A stretch of DNA of 64,000 nt from the NCBI GenBank assembly GCA_035235625.1, contig CP141141.1, forward strand, positions 38,525,719 to 38,589,718, written 5' to 3'. Below the pieces are notes generated by a model, which had not been told where the DNA came from, did no database searches, and worked only from the letters and a program-made list of their open reading frames with translations. The stretch is from Saururus chinensis. Taxonomy: Eukaryota > Streptophyta > Magnoliopsida > Piperales > Saururaceae. Made by a program: the position numbers and the translations under genes. Shown piece after piece: positions 1 to 11,480 of the stretch. The first letter of the stretch is position 1. Each line of letters opens with the position of its first letter.

Positions 1-279
1 CCACTCTCATCAACTAGGGCATATGTTAGGGTTGGGGCTGAGACTCCAGCTGAGGGACGGGGCATTGCTCTTGAATGAAAGTAACTTACATAGCTACCTG
101 TCGCATGTGTCTTGCCATATACAATGTATAAATTACCCTCTGACTCCTCATCATACCCCCACTTCATCAAGCGACTAACATGCTTTTGTTTTTGCATCGC
201 AAATTCAACATACATATCAACATAACAACTCAAATTACCATTAAATAATCAACTCAATATTTATATAATACGTACCATG

Positions 280-492
280 AAGAAGGTGCTCCATGCATCC
301 TCAGAAAGGATGAATGTTTTGAATGCTCATTCCACCCAACTCTAGTCATATCCCTTAATGCCACCTAAGCTTGATAGAATCGTCTTCCAGCGTCATGGTG
401 ATTTTTTAGCATGTCCTTATTAAGATCAATGTGATGCTCGTTCTTCAACATGTCAATAACTAAATTCCAACCCTCATCATCTATGCTACTCC
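280..492 (-). pseudogene. Myb/SANT-like DNA-binding domain remnant (PIF/Harbinger-associated type)
   Basis: Read on the minus strand, this stretch gives pieces resembling the end of a plant Myb/SANT-like domain: a KNxHxDAGRRFYQ-like stretch, then VGWNE, then, after a one-base frame shift, FILSEDAWSTFF, followed at once by a GTACGT donor-like site. This domain type is common in plant PIF/Harbinger transposon accessory proteins and in L10-interacting MYB-like proteins. An in-frame stop and the frame shift mean it is broken. An LTR begins at 493, directly abutting it. The match is from memory of the family pattern, and the transposon origin is inferred. Confidence 0.4.
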
Positions 493-778
493 TGTGACAA
501 CCCTGATTTCAGTATGTTCTTTTTAACCAATAATAGAATTTTAAATATATTTTATTAATAAAATATTATTTAGATATAGTATCTAACGAGCAGTGGTAGA
601 GCGCTATAAGACGAACATAACAACTTTTGAATTATTTAAATTGGACATCGAAGCCATAGGTAACAATTGTGGGAAGCATGCCTCATGGGTGAGACCCACG
701 GTAAAACTACGGTAAAATCTATTAATGAATGATCTTGTTTTGAAGAACCCGTCAATTCGAGTCCATCGGTACCAAGAA

Positions 779-938
779 CGTGTGATTTCGATTTATGGTT
801 GAAATGTTATGACATTTTGAAGTTTTTGAGAAAAAAGAAAAAAATAATATAATATTGCCGTGTGATTTCGATTTATGGTTGAAATGTTATGACATTTTGA
901 AGTTTTTGAGAAAAAAGAAAAAAATAATATAATATTGT
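779..938. repeat. Two-copy 80 bp tandem duplication
   Basis: An 80 bp unit starting CGTGTGATTTCG and ending in an A-rich run plus ATAATATTG occurs twice in a row (779-858 and 859-938). I see no differences, which suggests a recent duplication. It lies inside the LTR just upstream of the GC-rich core. Confidence 0.85.
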
Positions 939-940
939 TA

Positions 941-965
941 GGCTGACGCAGGTTCTGCGTCAGCC
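941..965. repeat. Perfect inverted repeat (hairpin) at the edge of the GC-rich LTR core
   Basis: An 11 bp arm GGCTGACGCAG, a 3 base loop, and its exact complement. The same GCTGACGCAGG word recurs in the GC-rich core of the LTR at 26534-28597 (near 28208), so it looks like a family motif. Confidence 0.75.
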
Positions 966-2169
966 GATGCGGTGGCACAGACCGCACCGCGCAGCATCGC
1001 GTGGTTCAACTGTGCCACACGGGTCACCCGCATGTGACACGCGGGACCCGCATGTCAAGTCCCCCTGCACCGCGTGACACCGCACGACACGCACGGTTCC
1101 GCATGGTGCGGTGCAGCAACGCGACACGCGTCGCATGGCACGATGCGGTGGCACAATGCGCATCATGCACCACGCCATTTCATCCTATTATAAATTACCC
1201 TCCCGTTTTAACTTCTGTCATTCCCATTCTACCACATGTCAAAACTTTTGACCCTCCATTCTGAGTTGTGCTCAGTCCAAAATAGGCCATTCAAAAGGCA
1301 TTTTCAACTAAATCGACTTTGCCAGACACTTTGATGGGGCCAATTTTTATGTTTGAGCTCTCTACAATGACAAATTTTCTACCTAAACATAAGGTAGAGG
1401 GTCTTAAACTCTAGCTTATGCTCTACTCTTATCGTTAAATTTCCATTCAACATTTTTACACCATTATGATTATTTGCTTGAATTTTCTTAAAAAAAATGT
1501 TATACATGTGTTATGTTTTACCAGCACTAAATTATGTTATGGTACATGTAATTTTTGGATAGTTCTGGGATTAAACTTAGAATTGTCATATTTTATCTGG
1601 ATACCTACCGAGAAAAATAATCGGTATCTGGTGTACGCACATAGGTGTAGAGTGTCATGGGTAAACTCCTAGCCTTTTGAGCTTCCCGTTGTCCCATAAT
1701 CGTTGGGAGGAACGTTGTTGGTATCACAGCTCTAAATTTATCATCATCGAACAAACCGATATTTTTCTGTAACTATTTTTGAATTCGTTTATGTAATAAA
1801 TTAACACTAAAACATAATCTATAAAAAATATCACATAAGCCTTATGTAAAACCGGTGTTAATAACACAAGAGCACATCAAACCCCTCTCACATGTAACCT
1901 GTGAAAATATTTCATTCATGCATCACATATCCATAGTCAAAACTTGTGTATTATGTCTCAATTATATCTCATAATCCATACACACATCTTATGCATTAAA
2001 GTATTATAATTCATACACATCCTGCATAATCAAGTATCACAATTCATGCACATCCTACATAATCAATTGTCATAATTCATACACAACTTGTGTAAACATA
2101 AACATTATTATCCATACACAAAACTTGTATAAATGAGCATTATAATTCATATACAAACATGTATAAATA

Positions 2170-4100
2170 GCATAATAAATGTCTCGCGATAGAGAAATCC
2201 TGATACCCGAAAGATATCGGTTCTGCTCACCCTAGCATAAGCCTAAGCCTAGAAATCCTAAGAAGGATGACCTAAGAAGTTTGGCAAATCCTAACTGGAA
2301 GTTCTCCTGGTTAGTCGGCGCACACGGATAAACTAGCCTCAATTTTCAGTATAGAAGTCTCAATAGTTTTCTTATTATAGCATTTCACTCTTCTCACATG
2401 AGAAGGAAACCTGCCCTTTCAGACATAAAACTCTGCCCATTGGATAGAAAATCGAGCTCTTTTGGACTTAAAACCGATTCATTCAATTCTCTGATACAAC
2501 TAATCAGGAAAACTACGTCACACAACGGTTAATCGCAGTTAAACATGGCTTAATAAATTATTTTCATGATATATGCAACATGATACATACGTGAACAATG
2601 TTAGGTATAAGCAAACATAAGTAGTCATACACTAATCAGTCTTATTATGCATAAGTCATGGTCCATACATGTTAAAGAGATTAGGTAAGCATGAGTGTTC
2701 ATAAACATAAATGGTCATGTTCATAAATAGGCAAAAACATATAAATAGTCAAAAACATGTGGAACACAATTCATACATAATTCATGTAGCATGTGTGCAA
2801 ACATCCATATTCCAGCATGGTCGTACTCTACTAGTGTCATGAAATAAACATGAAAAAACCATCAAAATCTGGCTTTAAAATAAGCACAAATTCATTTCCT
2901 GTATAGCCGATTTTTTGGCCCTTACGTGCAATCGATCGAGAACAAAGAGTTTCAATTTTGTCGCTTGGCCGATCAATCGCCCGACTCGATCATCCTAGAA
3001 ACATAAATAGTCATTTTTATTATCACCAAAATCGATTCAAATTCATTCCATAATTCCATAAAAATTTCTAAAACTTCATATATTCATTATCTAAACCCAG
3101 GACATGATAAATCTAATATTTATCATGCATATTCATGTAAAATCAACATTAAATCATCTATTCAAGAAGATTCAAATTGACTCATCCATAAACTTCAAAA
3201 ACATGATTTCACCCATAAACATGGTGTTAATGCAAGTAAAATTACATCAAACAAAAATTCTTACCTTAAATTAGATTATAGACCTTTCAATCTTATCCCA
3301 AGCTCAAAGAATCTCAACTCAATAAATTAGGTTACATTAGCCCGAAGCAAAAGTCCAACCTTTTTACCAAATAAAGACTCAAAACTACTAATAAATGATA
3401 AATCTAGTATTCTCTTGTGCCCAAAATAAAATTTGAAAGAGTAAAAATAAGAAATTTGAATTTAGGGTTTTAAAACATAGGCAAAAATGAACTTGAAAAG
3501 AAGAAAACCTACAATCTCATTTAAGAGGAGAAGAACATGAAATTTAGGGCAAAATAAAAGAAAAATAGAAGTTAAGCTTTTCATTCTTGAGAGGTGGTAG
3601 ATCTCTCCCAAAACCTCCTAAATCTCAGCCCACCTCAAATGAGGAAATAGTCAATATTTATATTTATAGCTAGGTCAAGTAAGTGGGCTTTAAAATGGGC
3701 CCAAAAAAGAAATAAATGAACTCATTTAGTGAAATGGGCCAAAGACGAATTTGACAAAGCCTAAACTCATTTAAAATGTTAAGTGTAGGTCGATGGCCCA
3801 AGAAGTTGGCACGTCACTCGAGATGATCATGGGTCATAAGGTGGGGGCCACTTCTTTAATAAAAGAAATTATATAGCAAATGACAACATTTAGTATGACA
3901 CTTGGTAGATTAAGCTAATCAATAATGATTTTAACTAAAAATCAAAATAACCCCAGAAAATGGTAAAATTTTATTGTAAATAGAAAACATTAAAACTTTA
4001 TAGTTTTAAAAAAAATAGTAAAATTTACAGTTCTTGGGAAAAAAGTAAAATTTTACAAACCTTAGTTGATAAGCCAAAGAGACAAGATCTAGGAGAACTA
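2170..4100 (-). mobile_element. Decayed LTR-like sequence, AT-rich, boundaries unclear
   Basis: No coding frame is visible. On the minus strand a TATA-like CTATAAATATAAATATTG near 3652-3668 is followed by leader-like sequence, as in an LTR promoter. A stretch near 2194-2340 resembles the downstream part of the other gypsy-type LTRs in this window. No ends or target duplications were found. The call rests on resemblance only. Confidence 0.3.
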
Positions 4101-4446
4101 GGATAGAACTTGGAGAGATCAAAAAGAGATCATGTAAAACAATCTCAATCATCTAGGTAACCAAAACAAGTTTATCCACACATATATTTAACAATCTAAG
4201 TACATATTATCATTTACAGACATAAATATTAATAATTAATACTTATAAATTTATTATATAGTATAAATTATATAAAATAAGTAGAATATACAATATCTAG
4301 TGATGATGTAGAAAGAGAGTAAATACATTTAATGTTTATCAAGACCACCTATTGAGATAACAAATCTAGGCATTAGTAAACCTAATGAAATGAAAGAGAA
4401 ATTGATTAAATAAAATATTTAATGATATATTAATGTCTCCTATCTT

Positions 4447-4926
4447 GTTATGATCATCGCGATCTCAACCATATTGGCATGATCTCAGTAATTTTGCATA
4501 GATCTCGCCAAGACAGTGCAAAATTGTGTTTTATGATCTCAAGTCTCGTTAAAGGTCCTGCAACAGAAATCTTACCAAGACGGTGAACCATACTACTGGC
4601 AGGTAAAAGTTATGAGGGGTGAAAAATCAATGAAACAGGGAATAGAAGCATGGTTAGCGATAATTTATGTGTCAGTACTTTCATAAGCATGAGTAGTGCA
4701 ACCACCGGCATTAAAGGAAGAAGAAAAGGGAAAAAAAAGAGGTGTACATGATGAGGGTAATAGAGAGGGGACCTATGAGGGGAAGAGAATAACATAAAAA
4801 ACAAAGCATTGGGGGTAATTGGTGTGTGTGGCAAACTTGCAAGGTCATGTAGCAATTAAATACGTTCGGCTTTATTAGCAGGTGCATTCAATTTTGCATG
4901 CTTCCTGCAGCAACATCAATTCTTGG
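4447..4926. repeat. Diverged copy of the CRK-A 3' flank (21445-21956)
   Basis: About 480 bp match 21445-21956 in the same orientation, with small indels. Shared stretches include GATCTCAACCATATTGGC, GTACATGATGAGGGTAATAG and CAAAGCATTGGGGGTAAT. The other copy lies just downstream (in transcript sense) of CRK-A. No CRK coding sequence accompanies this copy. It is either a transposed gene flank or an unrecognised repeat. Confidence 0.8.
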
Positions 4927-5180
4927 GAAGCATTTTTTATGCTCCACGCTCAATGTGAGCCTAGCGTAAAGAATGTCTGGGAGGCGTTGATTTTCAAGAT
5001 CGACGGCACACACGGTAGCGCACATTAGTGTAAGTATTAGTTACTATTTCATCATGCGGATAAGCAAGCCTGAATTCCAAGAGTTAAGAATTACATAAAA
5101 TATATTTCCAACCGGATATACTGGAAAGGACCAGAGTGGCAACTTGAGCACGAAAGATTTATAGCAAATAGACTTACACT

Positions 5181-5287
5181 TTTGCGGTGCTGAGCATAAC
5201 TTTCATGCAAGATTGCCAGTCAAGGACCCCTCGATGACGCCTAGCTCCATGAAGCCATTGCTCTAAGTTGCCTCATATACCAGCATC
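5181..5287 (-). pseudogene. Receptor-like kinase exon remnant
   Basis: On the minus strand an intron acceptor (ATGTAG) at 5288-5290 is followed by codons reading MLVYEAT-stop-SNGFMEL and, after a frame shift, GVLDWQSCMKVMLSTAK. This is the order LVYE..SNG....LDW...MK...A found in plant receptor-kinase catalytic domains, closest in feel to the PERK/ALE2 type rather than to the CRKs here. The in-frame stop and shift make it non-functional. A donor-like GTAAG follows near 5178. Confidence 0.5.
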
Positions 5288-5329
5288 CTACATTTATTAA
5301 CCTAAACATCTTATCAATTTCTTTAGTCA

Positions 5330-6190
5330 CCTGTGGGTTCCCTCGATACAATAGCCAATATCTTCCACTTCAACTATAATTTTTTTCTCATTTAGCATAA
5401 CATTAGCCATTTCCTAAATATCCTTATTCTTCTTTTCAAATATCCTAATATATTAAGGAGTTTAGGGGCTAAGAACTCATTGTGAATTTCATGTTTATCA
5501 CAAAATTCTTTAAACCTAAAGTCAATAAATTCACTACCTTTGTTATTTCTAATATTTTAAAATTTTAGACTACTTGTGTTTTGTTTAGTAAGGGTAATTG
5601 TTTTAAATGCTTCAAAAGCATCAGATTTTTCTCTAAAAAAATTACCCAAGTAAATCTTAATAGGTCATCCACCATTATCAAGATGTATTTTTTACCTCGT
5701 AAACTAGTTGTTTGCATTAGTCTCATGAGGTCCATGTGTATTAATTCTAATAGTCTCTTTGCTCTCCTATGTTTTAACTTTTTATAATAAGATATTGATT
5801 GTTTACCATTTTCATAAGCACCACATATAAAGTTTCCAGGGTTTTTGAAATAGGAGTACCTCTAATGATTAATTCCTTTGTTATTTTTGTTAAATATTTA
5901 AAATTTATATACCCTAATCTTTGATGCTACAAGTGAGTATTATCAAGCAATAACAAAGTTATAAAATAAACAAGATCAAATAAATAATAATTATCATGTA
6001 CTCTTAAGCCTTTCACATAAGTCATTCAGATTTGTTAATGATATAACAAACCTTCTTTGTAAATTAGACAACAAAACTAAAGTCACAAATTTAATTAATG
6101 CTCAAAAGATTAAATTTCAAACCACTCATATAAAGCATTGTCAAAATCAAGCAATCCAATAACTTTTAAAGTGTCTATCTCATCTATTTT
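5330..6190 (-). mobile_element. Ty1/copia retrotransposon fragment (GAG-pre-integrase and integrase)
   Basis: Minus-strand frames, interrupted by stops and shifts, give HQRLGYINFKYL (the GAG-pre-integrase H..LGH motif), KYILIMVDDLLRFTWVIF (integrase core, first catalytic aspartate region) and GSEFIDFRFKEFCDKH (second catalytic region). The order is that of copia polyproteins. Reverse transcriptase and LTRs are absent here. The fragment is cut at about 6200, where another LTR starts, so it was probably interrupted by that insertion. Confidence 0.85.
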
Positions 6191-6201
6191 TATGGTACTT
6201 C

Positions 6202-7385
6202 TGTAACGACTTATCAAAATTTGTAATAAAATTATATAAAATAAATAAAATAATTATTAAAAACACATCAATTTATTATTAAGTGCTAAGGATCACCGAG
6301 TATAGAAGAGTAACTCTAAAATACATTGTATTATGTAAAATTTCAAAAGGTGGCATAACATTCCTTTGTACAATAGTCACCATAGTTAAAGTTAACAAAA
6401 ACTAAACATATTAAACTACAAAAGTTTTTCTTCATTCCTTCCAAAACATACAGCTGCACCTGTAGAATCTGGGTTATGTGAATATATTTATACTCAATAA
6501 GTTAATTAAGTTTTACAGACATACTTCACAAAATAATTCATATTCAAAAGGATATAAATATATTACACAAATCTATATAATCATTCAAAAGTCAATATTT
6601 TTTTAGAATCATTCAAAAACATATGTTTTTCATAATCCAAATCAATTATAAAATGTCGCAATATCAAACGACTTACACTCAAACTCATAGGGCAACAAGA
6701 GACAGGAGAAAAAGAATCTTCCCATTATATCTCAATTCTTGTGTGCGTCAAAACCAAGTGTGGCGGTATCAAGAATCGATAGCTTTTTTATTCTATTCTA
6801 AATAGCTACTCAAAGAGTCCAAAGACTCAAAACATTGAAAAATCCGTTTAAAGATAAAAAAGTATTTTCAAAATTGAGTGGGAATAACCCCATAAGAGTG
6901 TTTTCTTTGAAAAACACAGTTAATTTTAGTAAAACACAAATTTAGAAATTAAAACCCACTAGCTTAACTTGTTACAATCTTAATTATCACAATTGAAGTC
7001 TCCCCTTGAGGTTTTCACATCTCTAGAGTAGTTAACTCACGAAAATAACCCTCTAATGCATAAAATACCATCAATTTAGCTAGAAACAACTTTTAAACGG
7101 ACCCAACGGGTTTATAATGATTTAGAAATAATAAAAATAAGAAAATATGTGAGACATAGCACCTACCGTGCAACACAGCCACAAAGGTGGTGCCATGCCA
7201 CCATTTTTGGATATGCCGCCAAAAATGGTAGTACACATGCTACAGGGCATCATTCTATCACAAGCGGTATTTAGGGTATTTGATTGTTTAAACAGCCTCT
7301 TAGAGCACCACAACCCACCATTAAGTGTAAAAATTTCTCTCATGTTAGTGTAAAAATTTAACTTTTTTTTAAATACTATTGCCGT
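6202..7385 (-). mobile_element. LTR of the same gypsy-like family as 26534-28597, one end defined
   Basis: The left end TGTAACGAC is the complement of the typical LTR 3' end. At 6687-6770 the words CTCATAGGGCAAC and GTGTGCGTCA align with CTCATGGGGCAAC and GCGCGCCA in the solo LTR near 26990-27055. The variable core is seen as short palindromes around GGTGGTGCCATGCCACC near 7184. The right end is not clear. It holds no coding sequence. Confidence 0.5.
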
Positions 7386-7389
7386 CCCA

Positions 7390-8590
7390 CATTAATAGCT
7401 CAATTTAATTTTTGAGAATGAACTAATTTAAATTTAATTAATAATAAATATTTAAAAGTTGAGACATTGTATAATGTTCAGTAGGAAGTAAATTATTAAG
7501 AAGAATCTCTAACTGAAAAGAGTCATCAGACTCTACTATGAAGTCACTTTGAGTTAGTTATGTCTCATTGAGTTAGTATCGTTGACTTACGCTCATCAGC
7601 TTCAACATCAGTTAGCAGCAATTTAATGCTTAAAGTATTAAGTCAAGTCAATTTAGCATTGCTTGCATGACGATCGACACCCTCGAGACAAGGCACTGCT
7701 CGACATTAAAAATTCAGAACCGACTAGTAACATCTAATGCAAGCAATTTGCAAAACAAAGCAGTGTTGCATTTTCCTTTTTTTTTGGAATTTCTTATTTA
7801 AAAAATATCCAATTAAACGAATGTTTACAAATATAAGAACCGCAAGAAGGGGTGCGAAATATAAAGTAGCTTGTACCACTAAAATACTTGCGAAAATCAG
7901 CAGTGGTCCCAAGAGTTTTAAGTAACATCTCATTACCTCCCTGCCCAAAACTTTGGCACAATTGGAAAAAGAAACTTCTAAAAACTTGCAATGATGCAGA
8001 AATGAGAATTTTCCCAATCTAAGATAGATAATTTGTTCAACATGGCTTTCAAAGAAGCACATCGACCGCAAAAGGCTACAAGTATCGAAGCGCGTCTTGC
8101 CCCAGTGGCAAATGCATCGGGCATCATAGTTCTGTTTCCATGGTTTTAGTCTCTCCGCTGGCAGGGCAGTGGTCAGAATCTGTTTTTTTTTTCAATTTCG
8201 AACCTGCGTCTCTTTATCAGTTCTGATAATACCATTTAAAAGAAAAAAGACACTTCCAGTAAAGAAAAGCTTCTCACGCTACCCAATCTAAGAATGGCTT
8301 AAAGATATCAACAATCAAATAATGTATGAGGGTGATTTATCTTCTCGCATCAATGCAATATAAGATCACATACCGATTATCAAATTAACATAATGTACTT
8401 TCCAGAAGGATTTAAAGGCACATCGGAAGTCTACAATAAATTCCGTTATTTTCAAGGCATATGAAGAGCACAAAAAGGCAGAAGAAGAAGCAGCGCTACA
8501 ACAGCAGGGAAACTCATCGCTATATTTCTCCAAATTCAAGAGACGGTAACTTCATTCAGTAAAAAACAACTCTGATCTTATTGCAAAAAT
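7390..8590. other. Non-coding interval between LTR debris and the PIG-C gene
   Basis: I see no conserved reading frame. The last few hundred bases before 8639 should contain the 3' untranslated region of the minus-strand PIG-C gene. A weak tRNA-like pair of boxes (CCCCAGTGGC near 8100 and TTTCGAACCT near 8198) was noted but is too widely spaced to call a SINE. Confidence 0.4.
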
Positions 8591-8638
8591 CTGAAGTCAG
8601 TTGTTTGAAGGAACATACAATAGCGGGGCTGTGAAATT

Positions 8639-9544
8639 TTACTCTCTTATATCAAAACACAGCTTAGCCTCATCCCATGGCCCATTAATCTCAAACTTGT
8701 ATGCTTGTATCTTGATAAGCCAATAAGGGCATATTACATTGACAAAAACCAAGAGACTGAAGAAGAGTCCAAACAGCAGCCGATGCAGTGGGAAAATAAG
8801 ACCTAATGCAGCACACATCAAAGCAAAGGAAATACAAAGATGCAGCTTAAAAGAGTACCTCTTTAAACAATACATGATCAATGGTGAAAACAGGAAGATC
8901 TGTAAGGAGAAAAGCATAACTGAAAACACATGTTGCCGAGATGGGAGTCGTGATGCAATAAGAACTGAAGCCACAATGGAAGCGTTCAGAGACACATTGC
9001 TACTTAAAGTTGGATTGTTCAGAGCACCTGGTGGTCTAATTGTTGAACCCAAGTAATCATGCAAGAAAAGGTGGACTATCAAAAGAGAAACTATTAGAGC
9101 CCATATAGAATCTGAGCTGATTGATCTAGTGAGCGTCTGATAAATTGGAGCCAATATGTACAAGCCACAAATAAAGAATGATATATTAAGAAGGTATTTG
9201 GAAAGAATACGAGAAGAGAACTTACGAGCAGTTAGCAAGAGGACCAAAAAGCCGAGTACAAGAAGACCCACATCAAGTAGGAGGAGGGAAATCTCGTCAA
9301 TGGCAGAGTTTAGAGTATGAGTCCACACGCAAACAACTAAGGAAACAATGCAAAGGTACTGAGAAATGGAGACTGAGTCACACATCACTTTAAAAATATC
9401 CCTCTTCACAACATTTGCGTTCATGACCATGTCTTGAAGGAAAGATTCATCAGTGTAATTATCATCATACCCAAGTTGCATACCACCGTACGCAACTTTT
9501 CTCCACTTGGGTCGAGGCAAGCCTGTTTCATATTTGTTCTCCAT
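8639..9544 (-). CDS. PIGC: Phosphatidylinositol N-acetylglucosaminyltransferase subunit C (PIG-C/GPI2)
   Basis: This 301-residue single-exon protein belongs to the GPI2/PIG-C family. It is a multi-pass ER membrane subunit of the complex that moves GlcNAc from UDP-GlcNAc onto phosphatidylinositol, the first step of GPI-anchor synthesis. The N-terminal block has [20 protein letters not shown] and [10 protein letters not shown] at residues 10-40. About eight hydrophobic segments follow (roughly 62-78, 84-105, 117-134, 147-164, 186-200, 206-225, 234-253, 257-277). The conserved HLFLHDY lies at 158-164 inside the family core, and the tail [23 protein letters not shown] is typical. Length fits the family. 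The start is the only one that includes the conserved N-terminal block. A CTTCTTTAG acceptor-like site just upstream of the ATG suggests a 5' UTR intron. No lesions are visible, and it is expected to be constitutively expressed. Confidence 0.93.
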   Translation of the reverse strand: MENKYETGLPRPKWRKVAYGGMQLGYDDNYTDESFLQDMVMNANVVKRDIFKVMCDSVSISQYLCIVSLVVCVWTHTLNSAIDEISLLLLDVGLLVLGFLVLLLTARKFSSRILSKYLLNISFFICGLYILAPIYQTLTRSISSDSIWALIVSLLIVHLFLHDYLGSTIRPPGALNNPTLSSNVSLNASIVASVLIASRLPSRQHVFSVMLFSLQIFLFSPLIMYCLKRYSFKLHLCISFALMCAALGLIFPLHRLLFGLFFSLLVFVNVICPYWLIKIQAYKFEINGPWDEAKLCFDIRE

Positions 9545-11480
9545 AAGAACGCTCGACTAAAGAAGTAAAATTTCGTATTCACACCAAAAACCTGATACAA
9601 ATGTTATTTCTGACTGATTGGCATTGGAAAAATCCACAATTTGGGCAATAGCCAACAATGAAAGATGACTGAGTTTGCAACTAATTGCTTTGGACCTGCC
9701 CCTGAAAACGAAAAAAACTGGTCTCAGACATCCTACAAATAGCAAGGTAGATTCTGATTGTTTGCTTGTTCCATGGTCACAAAGTTTGAAATCAAGAAGT
9801 ATTCATCCATTTGGTTCGGTTTGATGAAGTTCGGAAAAATTGTAAAAAATTCGGAAAAATTGCTGATCTGCAAGTACTAGTTTACTGAAATTAAAATTTT
9901 AACATATCCTCCTTTGGCTGGCAAATGGTCCAGAACCCAGTAATTGGCAGCAAAGAATATATTGAACCAGTCAAAGAGAACAGCCCTTGCCCCATCTCTT
10001 TCTGGGATCAAAACCAAATAATTACCAAATATACTGTCCATATAATCAAGTCTGAAAAGTGTAAGAGATTGCAAAGGTGACAAGGAATTGGAAAGTGATA
10101 ATTGTGAACATTAAATTCAAGCATCACACTACGCAGTTAATTTTCACTTTGAATGATGAAATACTACAGACTCAAAAACTCAAAGGCTTTCATTAAAATT
10201 TTCCACATTCATTCCCTATTTCAAGACAAACACCCAAAGGGCATGGGATGGCCACCTCTTCTCTGTAAGTTCAATGAAATGATCTCCTCCTAGTATATCT
10301 ACATCATCCATTACAAGCATCTCCGTGACCCAACAAGCCAAGAAAAAGCCTGTGCAATTAGCTCCAGCATAGTTGGTGTCAGTGAGCCCAGCTTAAAGCC
10401 CATATTGAGGCAACTCGTGGTAAAATACTGTTGGAAGGACAACATGACCAGCAATACTCGCAGTACAATGCCTATCTTCGTAAAACTAGCAACAAATCAA
10501 TATTTTGGTGCACTATACTTGTTCTTGTCTTGGTTAATCAGCAAAATCAGAGCATCTTTTAGAACCTAACCTTAAAGCGCTTGAAGTAAGACTTCGTTTT
10601 TTGTGCCTTAACAATGGTCATGCTTTCTCTGTCTGCTACTCTGGTGAGGTCTTTTAGGCAACAACAGAAGAGATTCTTTGCATTAATTCATGGGATCACA
10701 AGTCATTTAACATATAAGCGTGAAACTGTTATAAAAAATTCTGAAGTTGATTGTTAGTTACCTTAACTTCATAGGAGTTATGTGCTAGTTTTAACAAGAC
10801 ATGGGAATTATGTACATTTTTTGCTATACTTCATAGGCGTCATATGCAATTTAGTAGTGGATCATATCGATTAGTATAATTTTTACAGGCTTCTGTATTA
10901 ATTTTTTTTGCAAATAATTTCACCAAGATAACCACAAAAATGCTAATCATGCAAATTATGCAAGATAACAACAAAAATGCCAATCACTTACCCAAGATAA
11001 CCACAAAAATGCCAATCACAAATCCAGGAAATAAATTATGCACGCCAATACAAATTTCCAGAAGCAAAATTATGCACAAGTAAACTCCAAGCCCTGAATT
11101 TAAACCACCAAATCTCGTTGGATACAGCAAAAAAATTGTAAATTTGAAAAAAATGTGATCTTTTCAACTGACTTTAGAAAATGAAGACTACACAGAAAAT
11201 TACAGATAAAAAACCGACCAGAGAGGATTAGCAGGTAGACCATCACAGCAGAAGGGTTTCAGTGGTCCATTAAGGAGATTGGTTGAGTAGTTGCATGCCA
11301 ATGCAACGAGAGAAGGAATGGAGATGATGCCAAATAGCTGTAGTAGCTCTTGCTTGGAGAGGAAGAAGCCAAGAGAAGGTTATTTCATAAATGGAAGCCG
11401 GGAGAACTGTTGCGGTGGGTATATTTCAAGCATCTTTGGGCAGGAGCAGAGGACATGACTGCAGAAGGGTTTCAGCGGTC
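9545..11480 (-). other. Probable 5' UTR intron region of the PIG-C gene
   Basis: There is no PIG-C coding sequence upstream of the ATG at 9544. An acceptor-like site (CTTCTTTAG, about 9558-9566) precedes it, and a GC-richer leader-like zone lies at about 11480-11820. The interval between could be one long 5' UTR intron or plain upstream sequence. It contains the RPL5 pseudogene, and a diverged direct repeat of about 45 bp (11249-11292 and 11463-11507, CAGAAGGGTTTCAG...GATTGG). cDNA evidence would be needed to decide. Confidence 0.3.
10216..10621 (-). pseudogene. RPL5: Ribosomal protein L5 (uL18) pseudogene, 5' half, intronless
   Basis: Minus-strand frames spell a decayed RPL5 N-terminal half. 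They begin at an ATG (10621) with IVKAQKTKSYFKRFKVRF, then INQDKNKYSAPKY-stop-FVASFTKIGIV, then ASIAGHVVLPTVFYHELPQY, then stop-AGLTDTNYAGANCTGFFLA, and a run resembling the EATGED..VEP...RPFRALLDVGL part. Family order is kept without introns, which suggests a retrocopy. Several stops, a deletion where the basic KRRR..TDYRAR stretch should be, and frame shifts show it is dead. It covers roughly the first 135 of about 300 residues. No poly-A tract is visible because the 3' half is missing. Confidence 0.85.

Larger units (their letters stand above)
493..1740 (+). mobile_element. LTR of a Ty3/gypsy-like element, start defined, end unclear
   Basis: The sequence starts with TGTGACAACCC, the usual start of many plant gypsy LTRs. 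It has a TATA-like CTATTATAAATTACCC at about 1190, just after a GC-rich core (941-1160). A later part (about 1560-1710) is the reverse complement of a region in the solo LTR at 26534-28597. The two are therefore related LTRs in opposite orientation. No 3' end or target duplication was found, so the right boundary is approximate. Confidence 0.55.

Noticed and set aside
1714..1730. TTGGTATCACAGCTCT resembling a tRNA-Met primer binding site
   Set aside because: Sequence just upstream (about 1620-1710) matches the interior of the related solo LTR at 26534-28597, several hundred bases from its end, and no TG...CA LTR boundary precedes it. The match is probably coincidence inside the LTR.
7724..8071. 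115-codon minus-strand frame next to PIG-C
   Set aside because: Codon use and the low-complexity Phe/Cys-rich translation do not look like a conserved protein. It lies beyond the PIG-C 3' end and has no recognised homology.
8090..8210. Possible tRNA-derived SINE (CCCCAGTGGC and TTTCGAACCT boxes)
   Set aside because: The boxes are about 90 bases apart, far more than the usual 30-40, and no poly-A or poly-T tail or target duplication was found.
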